This document shows, in pieces, positions 34,657 through 42,924 of a DNA stretch of 64,000 nucleotides. A program made the position numbers and the translations under genes. Source of the stretch: Nocardia fusca NBRC 14340. Lineage in GTDB: Bacteria > Actinomycetota > Actinomycetes > Mycobacteriales > Mycobacteriaceae. The notes beneath the pieces were generated by a model that was not told the origin of the DNA, ran no database searches, and was given only the letters and a program-made list of their open reading frames with translations. The first letter of the stretch is position 1, and each line of letters begins with the position of its first letter. The stretch covers positions 1 to 64,000 of the forward strand of contig NZ_BDCU01000029.1 of the NCBI RefSeq assembly GCF_001618425.1, given 5' to 3'.

Positions 34657-36024
34657 ATGAGCACTCCCCGTAAACAGGTCATTCTGGGCGCCTACCTCGG
34701 CGGCGTGAACCACCACACCGCGTGGTGGCACCCCGAGGCCGGCAGTCAGATCGATTTCGACAGCTTCGAGCACACCGCGCGCACCGCCGAACGCGGGAAG
34801 TTCGACTTCTTCTTCCTCGCCGAGGGACTCGCCCTGCGCGAACGCGCGGGCAAGATCTTCGATCAGGACATCATCGGCCGTCCCGATACCTTCACCGTGC
34901 TGGCCTCGCTCGCGGCGGTCACCGAACATCTCGGGCTGGCGGGCACGATCAACACCACCTTCAACGAGCCCTACGAGCTGGCACGCCAGTTCGCGAGCCT
35001 GGATCATCTGTCCGGCGGACGTGCCGCCTGGAATGTGGTGACCTCCTTCGACGCGTTCACCGGTCAGAACTTCCGGCGCGGCGGATTCCTCGATCCCGCC
35101 GACCGCTATGTGCGCGCCGAAGAGACCTTGAACGCCGTCCGCACACTGTGGGATTCGTGGGAGGCCGGCGATCTGGTCGCGGACCGGGACTCGGGCCGGT
35201 TCCTCGCCCGCCCGGACGCGGGCGCCTTCACCTTCCGGGGTGAACAGTTCGATATCTCCGGGACGTTCACCGTGCCGCGCAGCCCGCAGGGCAGGCCGGT
35301 GATCCTGCAGGCCGGAGTCTCGCCGCAGGGGCGGGATTTCGCGGCCGCCAACGCCGATGCGATCTTCTCCCCGTACGGCAAACTCCCGGAGGCGGCGGAG
35401 TTCTACCGCGATATCAAGGCCCGGGCGGTGGCGGCGGGACGCGCGGCCGACGAGATAAAGATCCTGCCCTCGGCAAGTTTCGTGCTCGGGGACACCGAAG
35501 CCGAAGCGGTGGAGAAGTACCACACCGTCCGCGATGAGCAGGTCACCGGGCAGACCGCGCTGATCCTGCTCGAGCAGATCTGGAATCGCGATCTGTCCGG
35601 CTATGATCCGCAGGGTCCGATCCCCGATATCGACCCCGATCCCGACGCACCGCCGATCATCCAGGGGCGCGCGTTCGTCCATCAGGATCGCTTCGCCACC
35701 GCGCGGCGCCTGCGTGAGGTGGCCGAAGCGAAGAAACTCACCCTGCGTGAAGTGGTGATCGACCAGTTCGAACGCGGCCCGCTGGTCGGTACCCCCGCCC
35801 AGGTCGCCGAACAGATCGATACCTTCGTCCAGGACAACGGCTCGGACGGATTCATCCTCGGCTCCCATCTCGTGCCGTGGGGTCTGGACGAATTCGTCGA
35901 CAAGGTGGTCCCGCTGCTCCAGGACCGCGGCGTCCTGCGCGGTGAGTACACCGGCACCACCCTGCGCGACAACCTCGGCCTCCGCGACGTCCACGCGGCC
36001 ACACCCGCCCGAGCCGAAACCTGA
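34657..36024 (+). CDS. NtaA/DmoA-type FMN-dependent monooxygenase
   Basis: A 455-residue LLM protein closest to the NtaA/SnaA/DmoA/DszA group: GAYLGGVNHHTAWWHPEAG, FDFFFLAEGLALRE, SLDHLSGGRAAWNVVTS and GGFLDPADRYVRAEE are characteristic. The family cleaves C-S or C-N bonds with FMNH2 and oxygen. It is co-transcribed with the preceding LLM gene. The ATG at 34657 follows the upstream stop by 11 bases; the longer open frame is a shadow of the first gene. A sulfur-scavenging role is plausible but unproven. Confidence 0.9.
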   Translation: MSTPRKQVILGAYLGGVNHHTAWWHPEAGSQIDFDSFEHTARTAERGKFDFFFLAEGLALRERAGKIFDQDIIGRPDTFTVLASLAAVTEHLGLAGTINTTFNEPYELARQFASLDHLSGGRAAWNVVTSFDAFTGQNFRRGGFLDPADRYVRAEETLNAVRTLWDSWEAGDLVADRDSGRFLARPDAGAFTFRGEQFDISGTFTVPRSPQGRPVILQAGVSPQGRDFAAANADAIFSPYGKLPEAAEFYRDIKARAVAAGRAADEIKILPSASFVLGDTEAEAVEKYHTVRDEQVTGQTALILLEQIWNRDLSGYDPQGPIPDIDPDPDAPPIIQGRAFVHQDRFATARRLREVAEAKKLTLREVVIDQFERGPLVGTPAQVAEQIDTFVQDNGSDGFILGSHLVPWGLDEFVDKVVPLLQDRGVLRGEYTGTTLRDNLGLRDVHAATPARAET

Positions 36025-36050
36025 CACCACGGCAGCGGGCGGGATGCCGG

Positions 36051-38198
36051 TCAGGCCGTGGACTCCTCGGACTCGGCCTGAGCCATTTTCAGGAGTGCCC
36101 GGTGCAGCTCCTTCGCCGGCTCACCCGCCCGCTTACCGTGTAACTCGACTTCTACGAAGCCCTCGACCAGCGCGCGCCCGGGGTCCAGCAGCCCCGCACC
36201 GATATCCGGGCCGCCGCTGAGGGAACCGGCCATCAGGATCCGCCAGGCTTCCTGACGGGCCCGGTAATCCCCGGCCTCGTCGAGCGCGGCCGCGAATGCG
36301 CGGACCACCGCGGTGTACGCCGGCCGACCGGTGGCGCCGGCCCGGCGGAAACGCCTTCTGGTCGGTCCCGTGCCGCCGGCACCAGGGCTCGCCAGCTCCG
36401 CGCGTTCCACAGTGATCCACACCGGAGGCGGCTCCGCAGAACCCGACTCCGCCGCTTTCTTGCGCTCCCGGCGGATCGTATCGTCGCGTTGTTCGGTGAC
36501 CTCGATGCCGTACAGCGCGACGGTGTACTTCCCGAGCAGGTCGTTCAGCGCCGCGGCGATCTGGTGCACCACTTCGGTTTCCAGCCCGGCCGTCTCGAAG
36601 CCACGGATTCGCAGACCGTGCCTGCGGGCCATATCCTTCGCGAGCCGGATCGCGTCGACGGGGTTGCCTCCCGTTCCCGGCACCACGGTCAGCGCCTCGT
36701 GCGACGAGAACGGCTCCGGCTCCGCCTCGGGCGGCGCGAGCGTATCCGGCGGGGACGGGTCATCCACCAAACGCAACGCCGGAGCTGTCTCCGGCTCGGC
36801 CGGCAGGTCCGTGCGAACCGGCCCGGCATGTGGTTCCGGGCCTACCGGCCCGACCGGCAGCTCACCGGACACCAGCTCGACCGGTGACTCCGCGGGCACC
36901 GCCCCGACCGGCGGCTCACCGGGCACCAGCTCGACCGGCGGCTCACCGGGCACCGGCCCGACCGGGGGCTCCCGGCGCCTCGGTTCCTCCGTGCGCATCG
37001 CCCCGGGTGGTGGCTCCGTCCCCAGCGCTTCCGCCGGTATCTCCCTGCGCACCGGCTCGGCCCGTACGTCCGAGCGAACCGGCTCCCCCGCCGGCTCCCC
37101 GCGCACCGGTTCGGCCGGTACCTCTCTGCGCACCGGTTCCTCCGACCGCAGCACCGGCCGCGCCCGGGCCGGTACCGTGATCCGAGCCAGTTGCAGCGAC
37201 AACTCGGGGGGCAACTCGATCGTGCGCGGCGCGGGGCGGGGCTCCGGGGCCGGGGGCCGGGCCATTTCGCTGTGCGCGGCCATCCGCGGCCGTTCGGCCG
37301 GCGCGGCCGGGAGCTGGGCCCGGTCCGGAGGCGCCGACACCTCGGCTCGTTCTGGGGCCAGGACCGGCTCGGCATGCGCAGCCACCGGTTCCCGCACCGG
37401 GTCCGACGAGGAACAGGCCGCGGGCTCGGACGGCTCCGGGCGCTCCAGGAGCACTCGCGCATCGGTGTTCGCCGCGGCCACGCTGCTGTCCGCGGCAGCG
37501 GCACGGGTGTCGATCACCGCCTCCAGCGGGCCCTGCGGCGCGGAATCGGCCGCTGGCCCACCGGATACGGTCGGCGTACCGTCGGTTCCGGAAAGCGCCG
37601 GCGGGGGCTGGGTCTCGCGCGACAGTTCCACGGTCCCGGCGACCGGCACCGGACGGGGCGAGGAATCGACCGGGTGCGGCGCTTGCCGTGCTTCCGGTTC
37701 GGCCACGACGGGGGACGACGACGAAGCGGATCGCGCCGCCCCGGCCGCCGAAGATGCGGCCGTCGAGGATGCGACCGGTATCGGCCCGGCCATCGGCGCC
37801 GGCCGTGCGGCCGCCGGTATTCCGGTGCGGGCCGCCGGTTCCGCGGGTGATGCCGGGAGGCCCGTGGCGGCAACCGTACCGGGAGGTGCGGGCCGGACCA
37901 CCGCGGAGGTGGCTGCCCGTTTACGAGCCCACGGGGTCGAAGCCGGTGCGCGGACGGCAGCGGAGGCACCGGCCTGCCCCCTGGAGCGGAGCCGATTCCC
38001 GACCGGTACAGCATGGTCGGGAGATACCGTTACCGCCGAGGAGGCAACGACCGCCTGGCCCGGCGCCGAGATCGCCTCGGCGGAAGCTATGGCAGCCTTC
38101 AGTTCTCCGGTGACGCGGGAGGCCTCGGTGATCAGCGTCTCCAGCGTCGTCACCAAGGCCCGCAGCCCGTCCGTGTCCACCTTCGGAGTCTCGTTCAA
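36051..38198 (-). CDS. long repetitive, disordered protein with a globular C-terminus
   Basis: A 715-residue protein of unknown function. Residues 1-45 form a short helix (GLRALVTTLETLITEASRVT). About 46-500 are Pro/Ala/Glu-rich and disordered, with degenerate repeats of PxEPVRxE and PGEPPVxxVP types between roughly 330 and 470. From about 510 a globular, charged domain follows (AIRLAKDMARRHGLRIRGFE; VVHQIAAALNDLLGKYTVAL; VWITVERAEL). There is no signal peptide or membrane segment. I could not assign the C-terminal domain. Its frame is supported by the sensible C-terminus; the antisense frame is Gly/Ser-rich and a shadow. Confidence 0.72.
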   Translation of the reverse strand: MNETPKVDTDGLRALVTTLETLITEASRVTGELKAAIASAEAISAPGQAVVASSAVTVSPDHAVPVGNRLRSRGQAGASAAVRAPASTPWARKRAATSAVVRPAPPGTVAATGLPASPAEPAARTGIPAAARPAPMAGPIPVASSTAASSAAGAARSASSSSPVVAEPEARQAPHPVDSSPRPVPVAGTVELSRETQPPPALSGTDGTPTVSGGPAADSAPQGPLEAVIDTRAAAADSSVAAANTDARVLLERPEPSEPAACSSSDPVREPVAAHAEPVLAPERAEVSAPPDRAQLPAAPAERPRMAAHSEMARPPAPEPRPAPRTIELPPELSLQLARITVPARARPVLRSEEPVRREVPAEPVRGEPAGEPVRSDVRAEPVRREIPAEALGTEPPPGAMRTEEPRRREPPVGPVPGEPPVELVPGEPPVGAVPAESPVELVSGELPVGPVGPEPHAGPVRTDLPAEPETAPALRLVDDPSPPDTLAPPEAEPEPFSSHEALTVVPGTGGNPVDAIRLAKDMARRHGLRIRGFETAGLETEVVHQIAAALNDLLGKYTVALYGIEVTEQRDDTIRRERKKAAESGSAEPPPVWITVERAELASPGAGGTGPTRRRFRRAGATGRPAYTAVVRAFAAALDEAGDYRARQEAWRILMAGSLSGGPDIGAGLLDPGRALVEGFVEVELHGKRAGEPAKELHRALLKMAQAESEESTA

Positions 38199-38475
38199 CG
38201 ATATCCCCGCTTGTCGTCACCGCAGCCGGGCCGGACTGTGGGTCAGTTCGGCCGGCATCCACGATATGACGCACACAGACATGCAACCAGTGTGAAACGT
38301 CGTGGTCCGCCGTGCGATGACGACGACTCACCCGGGATGGGAAGAGTTCGGAGTTCGGACCGGTCCCGAAGCCGCTGGACAACGGAAGCGGCGCCCGGCG
38401 GTGGGCGCGCCGAGCCGATGACCGCGGGCATGAACGGCCGCCGGCGGTACGCAAACGAAGTGCGCCGCGGCGACC
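38199..38475. other. intergenic region upstream of rsbQ
   Basis: About 280 bases between the divergent repetitive-protein gene and rsbQ. No gene or structured element is supported apart from the promoter that follows at 38476. Confidence 0.4.
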
Positions 38476-38500
38476 GTCTGGGCACGGCCGGATGGGGTAC
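38476..38500 (+). promoter_or_regulatory. sigma-B/F-like promoter (rsbQP)
   Basis: GTCT (38476-38479), 15 bases, GGGTAC (38495-38500). The -35 has one mismatch. The ATG of rsbQ begins 10 bases after the -10, so the mRNA would be leaderless. Feedback of the sigma factor on its own activator is implied. Confidence 0.6.
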
Positions 38501-38510
38501 TTCTGCGAGG

Positions 38511-39332
38511 ATGAGGTCCGTGGTCGATGTGCTGAACAGAAATCGTGTGGTCGTGACAGGTCGCACCGGAGCGCCGGTGGTGGTCCTCGCGCACGGTTTC
38601 GGCTGTGATCAGGGCCTGTGGCGGCTGGTGGCGCCCCTGTTGGCGCAGCAGTTCGGAGTCGTCCTGTTCGATCACGTGGGCTCGGGACGGTCGGATCTGT
38701 CGGCCTGGGACCCACAGCGCTACTCGACCATGGCCGGTTACGCCGAGGACATCCGGCAGGTGTGCCGGGCAATCGATCGCGGACCGGTGGTGCTGGTCGG
38801 CCACTCGGTGGCGGCCATGATGGGCGTGCTGGCCGCCGCGGCGGAGCCGGAGTTGTTCCGGGGTCTGGTCCTGCTGGCGCCGAGTCCCTGCTTCATCGAC
38901 GACCCCGCGAGCGGGTACCGGGGCGGCTTCAGCGCCGACGATATCGACGAGTTGCTCGAATCGCTGGATGCGAACTACCTGGGCTGGTCGGGGGCCATGG
39001 CACCGGTGATCATGGGTAACCCGGAGCGCCCGGAGCTCGCGCAGGAGCTGGAGTCGACGTTCTGCCGCACCGATCCGGAGATCGCCCGGGCCTTCGCGCG
39101 GGTGACGTTCCTGTCCGACAACCGCGACGATCTCGCGGCCGTGCGGGTACCGACGCTGGTGGCGCAGTGCTCGAACGACGCGATCGCCCCACCGGAGGTC
39201 GGCGAATTCGTCCATTCCCGTATTCCCGGCAGCCGGTTGGTGACCCTCACCGCGACCGGGCACTGTCCACAACTGGCGGCTCCCGAGGAGACCGCCGCCG
39301 CGATCACCGGCTTCGTACGCGACCTATCATGA
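38511..39332 (+). CDS. rsbQ: RsbQ-like alpha/beta hydrolase, energy-stress regulator
   Basis: A 273-residue alpha/beta hydrolase close to Bacillus subtilis RsbQ over its length: LNRNRVVVTG, AHGFGCDQGLW, FDHVGSGRSDL, RYSTMAGYAEDI, TFCRTDPEIARAFA. The triad is Ser99 (GHSV), Asp223 and His251 (TGHCP). In Bacillus, RsbQ makes or delivers a small ligand to the PAS domain of RsbP. Its stop overlaps the rsbP start (ATGA). GTG 38520 is an alternative start that would match RsbQ length better. Confidence 0.92.
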   Translation: MRSVVDVLNRNRVVVTGRTGAPVVVLAHGFGCDQGLWRLVAPLLAQQFGVVLFDHVGSGRSDLSAWDPQRYSTMAGYAEDIRQVCRAIDRGPVVLVGHSVAAMMGVLAAAAEPELFRGLVLLAPSPCFIDDPASGYRGGFSADDIDELLESLDANYLGWSGAMAPVIMGNPERPELAQELESTFCRTDPEIARAFARVTFLSDNRDDLAAVRVPTLVAQCSNDAIAPPEVGEFVHSRIPGSRLVTLTATGHCPQLAAPEETAAAITGFVRDLS

Positions 39333-40603
39333 TGATGTGCCGCGCGGGCGGCTCGGAACCGGAACGCGCCGGGTTCGAACCGGACGATCCGGCGCGGCGC
39401 GCGGAGTTCACCGCCCTGTTGGAGGACGACGTCGAAGACCTGTACGAGAACGCCCCCTGCGGCTATCTGTCCACTTTGCTCGACGGGCGGATCGCCAAGA
39501 TCAACACGACGCTGCTGAACTGGCTCGGTTACCGGCGCGAAGACCTGGTGGGGCGACGTCACTTCAACGATCTGCTCACCGTGGGGGGCCGTCTCTACCA
39601 CGAAACCCATTTCGCGCCGCTGCTGCGGATGCAGGGCCATCTCAGCGGTATCGCGCTCGAACTCCGGGCGGCCGACGGCTCGCGACTGCCCGTCCTGGTG
39701 ACCTCCACGGTGAAGACGGGCGCGGACGGGGAGCCACTGCTGATTCGGACCACGGTGTTCGACGCCCGCGAGCGCCGCGCCTACGAAACCGAACTGCTGC
39801 GCGCACGCCGCGAGGCCGAACGCGACCGCGAACGCCTGCAACGGTTGAACGCGACCCTGCAGCGCACGCTGCTGCCCGCGGTACTCGAGCCGGTTCCGGG
39901 GGCCGATGTCGCCGCGCACTACCACGCCGCCTCCCCCGACGAGGTCGGTGGCGACTTCTACGACCTGTTCCCCATCTCCCCGGGGATCTGGGGTTTCTTT
40001 CTCGGTGACGTCTGCGGCAAAGGCGCCGTCGCCGCCACCATCACCTCGCTCGCCCGATACACGCTGCGCGCCGCCGCGGTCTACGACTCGGATCCCACCG
40101 CGGTCCTGCGACATCTGAACACCACCATGGTGCGTGACCACCGCCGCGGCCATCCCCGCTTCTGCACCGTCATCTACGGTCGGCTCACGCTGACCGACGG
40201 TGCCGGTGGTCCCCACGCCACCGTCACCCTCGCCTCCGGCGGGCATCCCCCGGCCCTGTTGCTGGGCGCCGACGGTACGGCCGATTACCTGCACACCCCC
40301 GGCGGGCAATTGGTCGGGGTGTTCCCGGACGCGGCGATCTCCACCGTGACCTTCACCCTGGAGGCCGGCGCCACGTTGCTGCTCTATACCGACGGACTCA
40401 CCGAGGCGCGGACCGTCGAGGGCTTCTACGGGGAGTCGGCGCTGCTCGACTTCGCCCGCGATCTCGCTCCCGCGTCCGCCACCGGAACCGTCTCCGCGGT
40501 CACCGCGCTGCTCGATTCGCTCGGCACCGGTGTCACCGACGACACCGCGCTCCTGGCCCTGCACCTGCCGGGGCCGGAACATCTCCGCGACCGGCTCGAG
40601 TGA
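39329..40603 (+). CDS. rsbP: RsbP-like PAS-PP2C phosphatase
   Basis: A 424-residue sensor phosphatase. A PAS domain (about residues 36-145: NAPCGYLSTLLDGRIAKIN, LGYRREDLVGR) is joined by a coiled coil (150-185, YETELLRARREAERDRERL) to a SpoIIE-type PP2C domain with metal-binding aspartates in GGDFYDLF (209), GDVCGKGAVAA (227), YTDGLTEAR and TDDTALLAL. In Bacillus, RsbP dephosphorylates the anti-anti-sigma factor RsbV and frees sigma-B on energy stress. It overlaps rsbQ by 4 bases. No RsbV, RsbW or sigma gene is in the window. Confidence 0.92.
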   Translation: MMMCRAGGSEPERAGFEPDDPARRAEFTALLEDDVEDLYENAPCGYLSTLLDGRIAKINTTLLNWLGYRREDLVGRRHFNDLLTVGGRLYHETHFAPLLRMQGHLSGIALELRAADGSRLPVLVTSTVKTGADGEPLLIRTTVFDARERRAYETELLRARREAERDRERLQRLNATLQRTLLPAVLEPVPGADVAAHYHAASPDEVGGDFYDLFPISPGIWGFFLGDVCGKGAVAATITSLARYTLRAAAVYDSDPTAVLRHLNTTMVRDHRRGHPRFCTVIYGRLTLTDGAGGPHATVTLASGGHPPALLLGADGTADYLHTPGGQLVGVFPDAAISTVTFTLEAGATLLLYTDGLTEARTVEGFYGESALLDFARDLAPASATGTVSAVTALLDSLGTGVTDDTALLALHLPGPEHLRDRLE

Positions 40604-40666
40604 ACGCGCGGACGCACCGCGACGTCATGTCCTGCCCCACCGAGCACAGATAGGGAAGCACCAGTG

Positions 40667-41746
40667 ATGCCGAAGATCGTTCTGTTCGGGGCCACCGGTT
40701 ATACCGGCCGACTGATCGCCGAGATCCTGGTCGGCCGGGGCGCCGCACCCGTGCTGGCCGCGCGCAATGCGACCGCCCTCGAGAAATTGGCCGCGGATGT
40801 CGGCGGCGCCGACACCGCGGTGGCCGATGTGACCGACCCGGATTCGGTCCGGGCTCTGCTGGGGCCCGGCGATGTGCTGATCAGCACCGTGGGGCCGTTC
40901 CTGCGCTATGGCAGCCCCGCGCTGGCCGCAGCCGTCGAGGCCGGGGCCCACTACTTCGACTCCACCGGTGAGGGCCCCTTCATCCGCACCGTATTCGGGC
41001 ACGACGACGCGGCCCGCCGGGCGGGCGTCGGCCTGCTCACCGCGTTCGGGTACGACTACGTGCCCGGGAATCTGGCCGCCGGTCTCGCGCTGGCCGAAGC
41101 GCCGGAGGCGGTCCGCGCGAATATCGGCTACTTCATCACCGACCCCGGCACCAGTGGTGGTACGCGGGCGTCGATGGCGGGCATGCTCTTCGAAGAGGGT
41201 TTCGCCCTGCGCGGCGGCCGGGTCGTGCCCGAGCGTACGGCGGCGCGGGTCCGCAGTTTCGACGTCGCCGGCCGAGAGCTCACCGGAGCATCGGTGCCCG
41301 GTTCGGAACATTTCGCGCTCCCCCGTTCCTATCCGCACCTGCGTGACGCCGACGTCTACCTCGGTATGCCCGGCGGGGCGGCGCACGGTCTGCGGGTCGC
41401 CTCGCTGCTCACCGGCTCACTCGCCCGGGTCACCCCGGTGAAACGACTGGCCGAGAACGCCTTGACCCGGATCGTCAAGGGTTCGACCGGTGGCCCGGCG
41501 GCCACCGCGCGGGCCCGAACCCGGACATGGGCGGTGGCCGAGGTGGCCGATGAATCCGGTACGGTCCTCGCCTCGGTGACCCTGACCGGCGGTGACCCCT
41601 ACGACTTCACCGCGGCGATCCTCGCCTGGGGTGCGCAGACAGCGCTCGACGGCGGTCTGCGCGGCGCCGGTGCGCTGGGCCCGGTCGAAGCGTTCGGTCT
41701 CGAGCCGCTCACCGCGGGTGCGGCCGCCGCCGGACTGACCCGGTAA
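40667..41746 (+). CDS. saccharopine dehydrogenase-like NAD(P)-binding protein
   Basis: A 359-residue protein with an N-terminal Rossmann fold (KIVLFGATGYTGRLIAEIL) and the two-domain layout of the saccharopine dehydrogenase-like / trans-acting enoyl reductase family (STVGPFLRYGSPALAAAVEA; HYFDSTGE). These reduce lipid-linked or polyketide double bonds or act in unknown steps. GTG 40664 is an alternative start. It lies 63 bases after rsbP and may be a separate transcript. Confidence 0.85.
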   Translation: MPKIVLFGATGYTGRLIAEILVGRGAAPVLAARNATALEKLAADVGGADTAVADVTDPDSVRALLGPGDVLISTVGPFLRYGSPALAAAVEAGAHYFDSTGEGPFIRTVFGHDDAARRAGVGLLTAFGYDYVPGNLAAGLALAEAPEAVRANIGYFITDPGTSGGTRASMAGMLFEEGFALRGGRVVPERTAARVRSFDVAGRELTGASVPGSEHFALPRSYPHLRDADVYLGMPGGAAHGLRVASLLTGSLARVTPVKRLAENALTRIVKGSTGGPAATARARTRTWAVAEVADESGTVLASVTLTGGDPYDFTAAILAWGAQTALDGGLRGAGALGPVEAFGLEPLTAGAAAAGLTR

Positions 41747-42048
41747 CCCGCGCAGGCGGGCAGCTCGACCGCACGCCGGTGCCGCAGGTCCAAGTGGACC
41801 ACCAGGATCTCCAGCGTGTTGGCGATCCGGCCGCGGCCGGTGACCGTCACTGGCCCCGGGCAGCGCGGTGTGGGGAGTCTATCGCTCATACGCGTGATTC
41901 TCGAGGGCGCCGGCCCCGGTTCCGGAGCCGAGCGTCCACTCAGCGGAATCCCCCGGTCCGCCGTCGGCCCGGACCCGCATCCTCGGGAGTCGGGCGGCGC
42001 GCCGATCGCGCCGCCCGCCGAGCCACGACTTCCGACAGGAGCCCTCCT
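41747..42048. other. 300-base gap with possible thioesterase remnant
   Basis: No intact gene. On the minus strand, 41889 leftward, a frame reads ANTLEILVVHLDLRHRRAVE, which resembles the C-terminal strands of 4HBT-type acyl thioesterases. It has no proper N-terminal domain and runs into the antisense of the upstream gene. It may be gene debris or chance. Confidence 0.25.
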
Positions 42049-42855
42049 ATGACCGACCTCCAGCGATACAGCGGCCGCCGCGTCCTCGTCACCGGCGGCG
42101 GATCCGGTATCGGTCAGGCCACGACGCTGCGCATACTGCGGGAAGGGGGCCGGGTGGTCGCCGCGGACATCAGCGCGGCCGGGCTCGCGGACACGCTGGA
42201 CAAGGCCGGCGCCGATCGGGCGCGGTTGAACACGGTGATCACGGATATCGCGGACGAGGAGTCGGTCCGCGCCGGAGTGACCGAAGCCCTGCGATGGCTC
42301 GGCGGACTCGACACCCTGGTCAATGCCGCTGGTGTTCTACGGTCGGCGCATTTCGAACAGACCTCGGTCGCGGAATTCGAACAGGTGCTGCGGATCAATC
42401 TCGTCGGCACCTTCGTGGTTACGCGCGAGTCCCTGGCCGCGCTGCGCGCCGGCAATGCCCCGGCGGTCGTCAATTTCAGCTCCACCTCCGCGGTGTTCGC
42501 CCACCCCTACATGTCCGCCTACGCCGCGTCGAAGGGCGGTATCCAGGCGATGACCCACGCGCTGGCAATGGAATTCGGCCGGCAGGGCATCCGGTTCAAT
42601 GCCGTCCAGCCGGGCTCCATCTCATCCGGGATGACCGACGGCAGTGGTGCGTCCGGACAAAGCCTCGGTCCCGGCCTGCCCGCCGATGCCGATATCGCGC
42701 TGTTCGCCAAGGCCGCGCCGGCACTGCCGCTGCCGGCGGGCGCGCCGTTCGCCGGACCCGACGCGGTGGCCGCGGTGGTGGCGATGCTCGGCTCCCCGGA
42801 TGCCTATTTCGTCACGGGGACCGAGGTGCGCGTCGACGGAGGCTCGCATATGTGA
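42049..42855 (+). CDS. SDR-family oxidoreductase
   Basis: A 268-residue classical short-chain dehydrogenase. VLVTGGGSGIGQATTLR is the cofactor motif, VNAAGV the NAG-type motif, and SSTSAVFAHPYMSAYAASKG holds the active-site Ser, Tyr and Lys. Cofactor preference and substrate are unknown. AGGAG lies 8 bases before the ATG. It lies upstream of the YihY gene, which has its own promoter. Confidence 0.9.
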   Translation: MTDLQRYSGRRVLVTGGGSGIGQATTLRILREGGRVVAADISAAGLADTLDKAGADRARLNTVITDIADEESVRAGVTEALRWLGGLDTLVNAAGVLRSAHFEQTSVAEFEQVLRINLVGTFVVTRESLAALRAGNAPAVVNFSSTSAVFAHPYMSAYAASKGGIQAMTHALAMEFGRQGIRFNAVQPGSISSGMTDGSGASGQSLGPGLPADADIALFAKAAPALPLPAGAPFAGPDAVAAVVAMLGSPDAYFVTGTEVRVDGGSHM

Positions 42856-42871
42856 GTCGCCGAGGCGGACC

Positions 42872-42897
42872 GTTTGCGCAGCGCACCGCGCGGGTAG
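42872..42897 (+). promoter_or_regulatory. sigma-B/F-like promoter (YihY gene)
   Basis: GTTT (42872-42875), 16 bases, GGGTAG (42892-42897). It lies 27 bases before the chosen YihY ATG. Confidence 0.5.
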
Positions 42898-42924
42898 CCG
42901 AGGGAACCGGAGGTGTTGCCGGGG

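Noticed and set aside
36800..37200. Possible CRISPR-like repeats
   Set aside because: The repetition is codon-phased and degenerate inside a reading frame; there are no regular spacers.
36313..38295. 660-codon Gly/Ser/Thr-rich frame opposite the repetitive protein
   Set aside because: It merely mirrors the Pro/Ala/Glu repeats, lacks a folded region and has no ribosome site.
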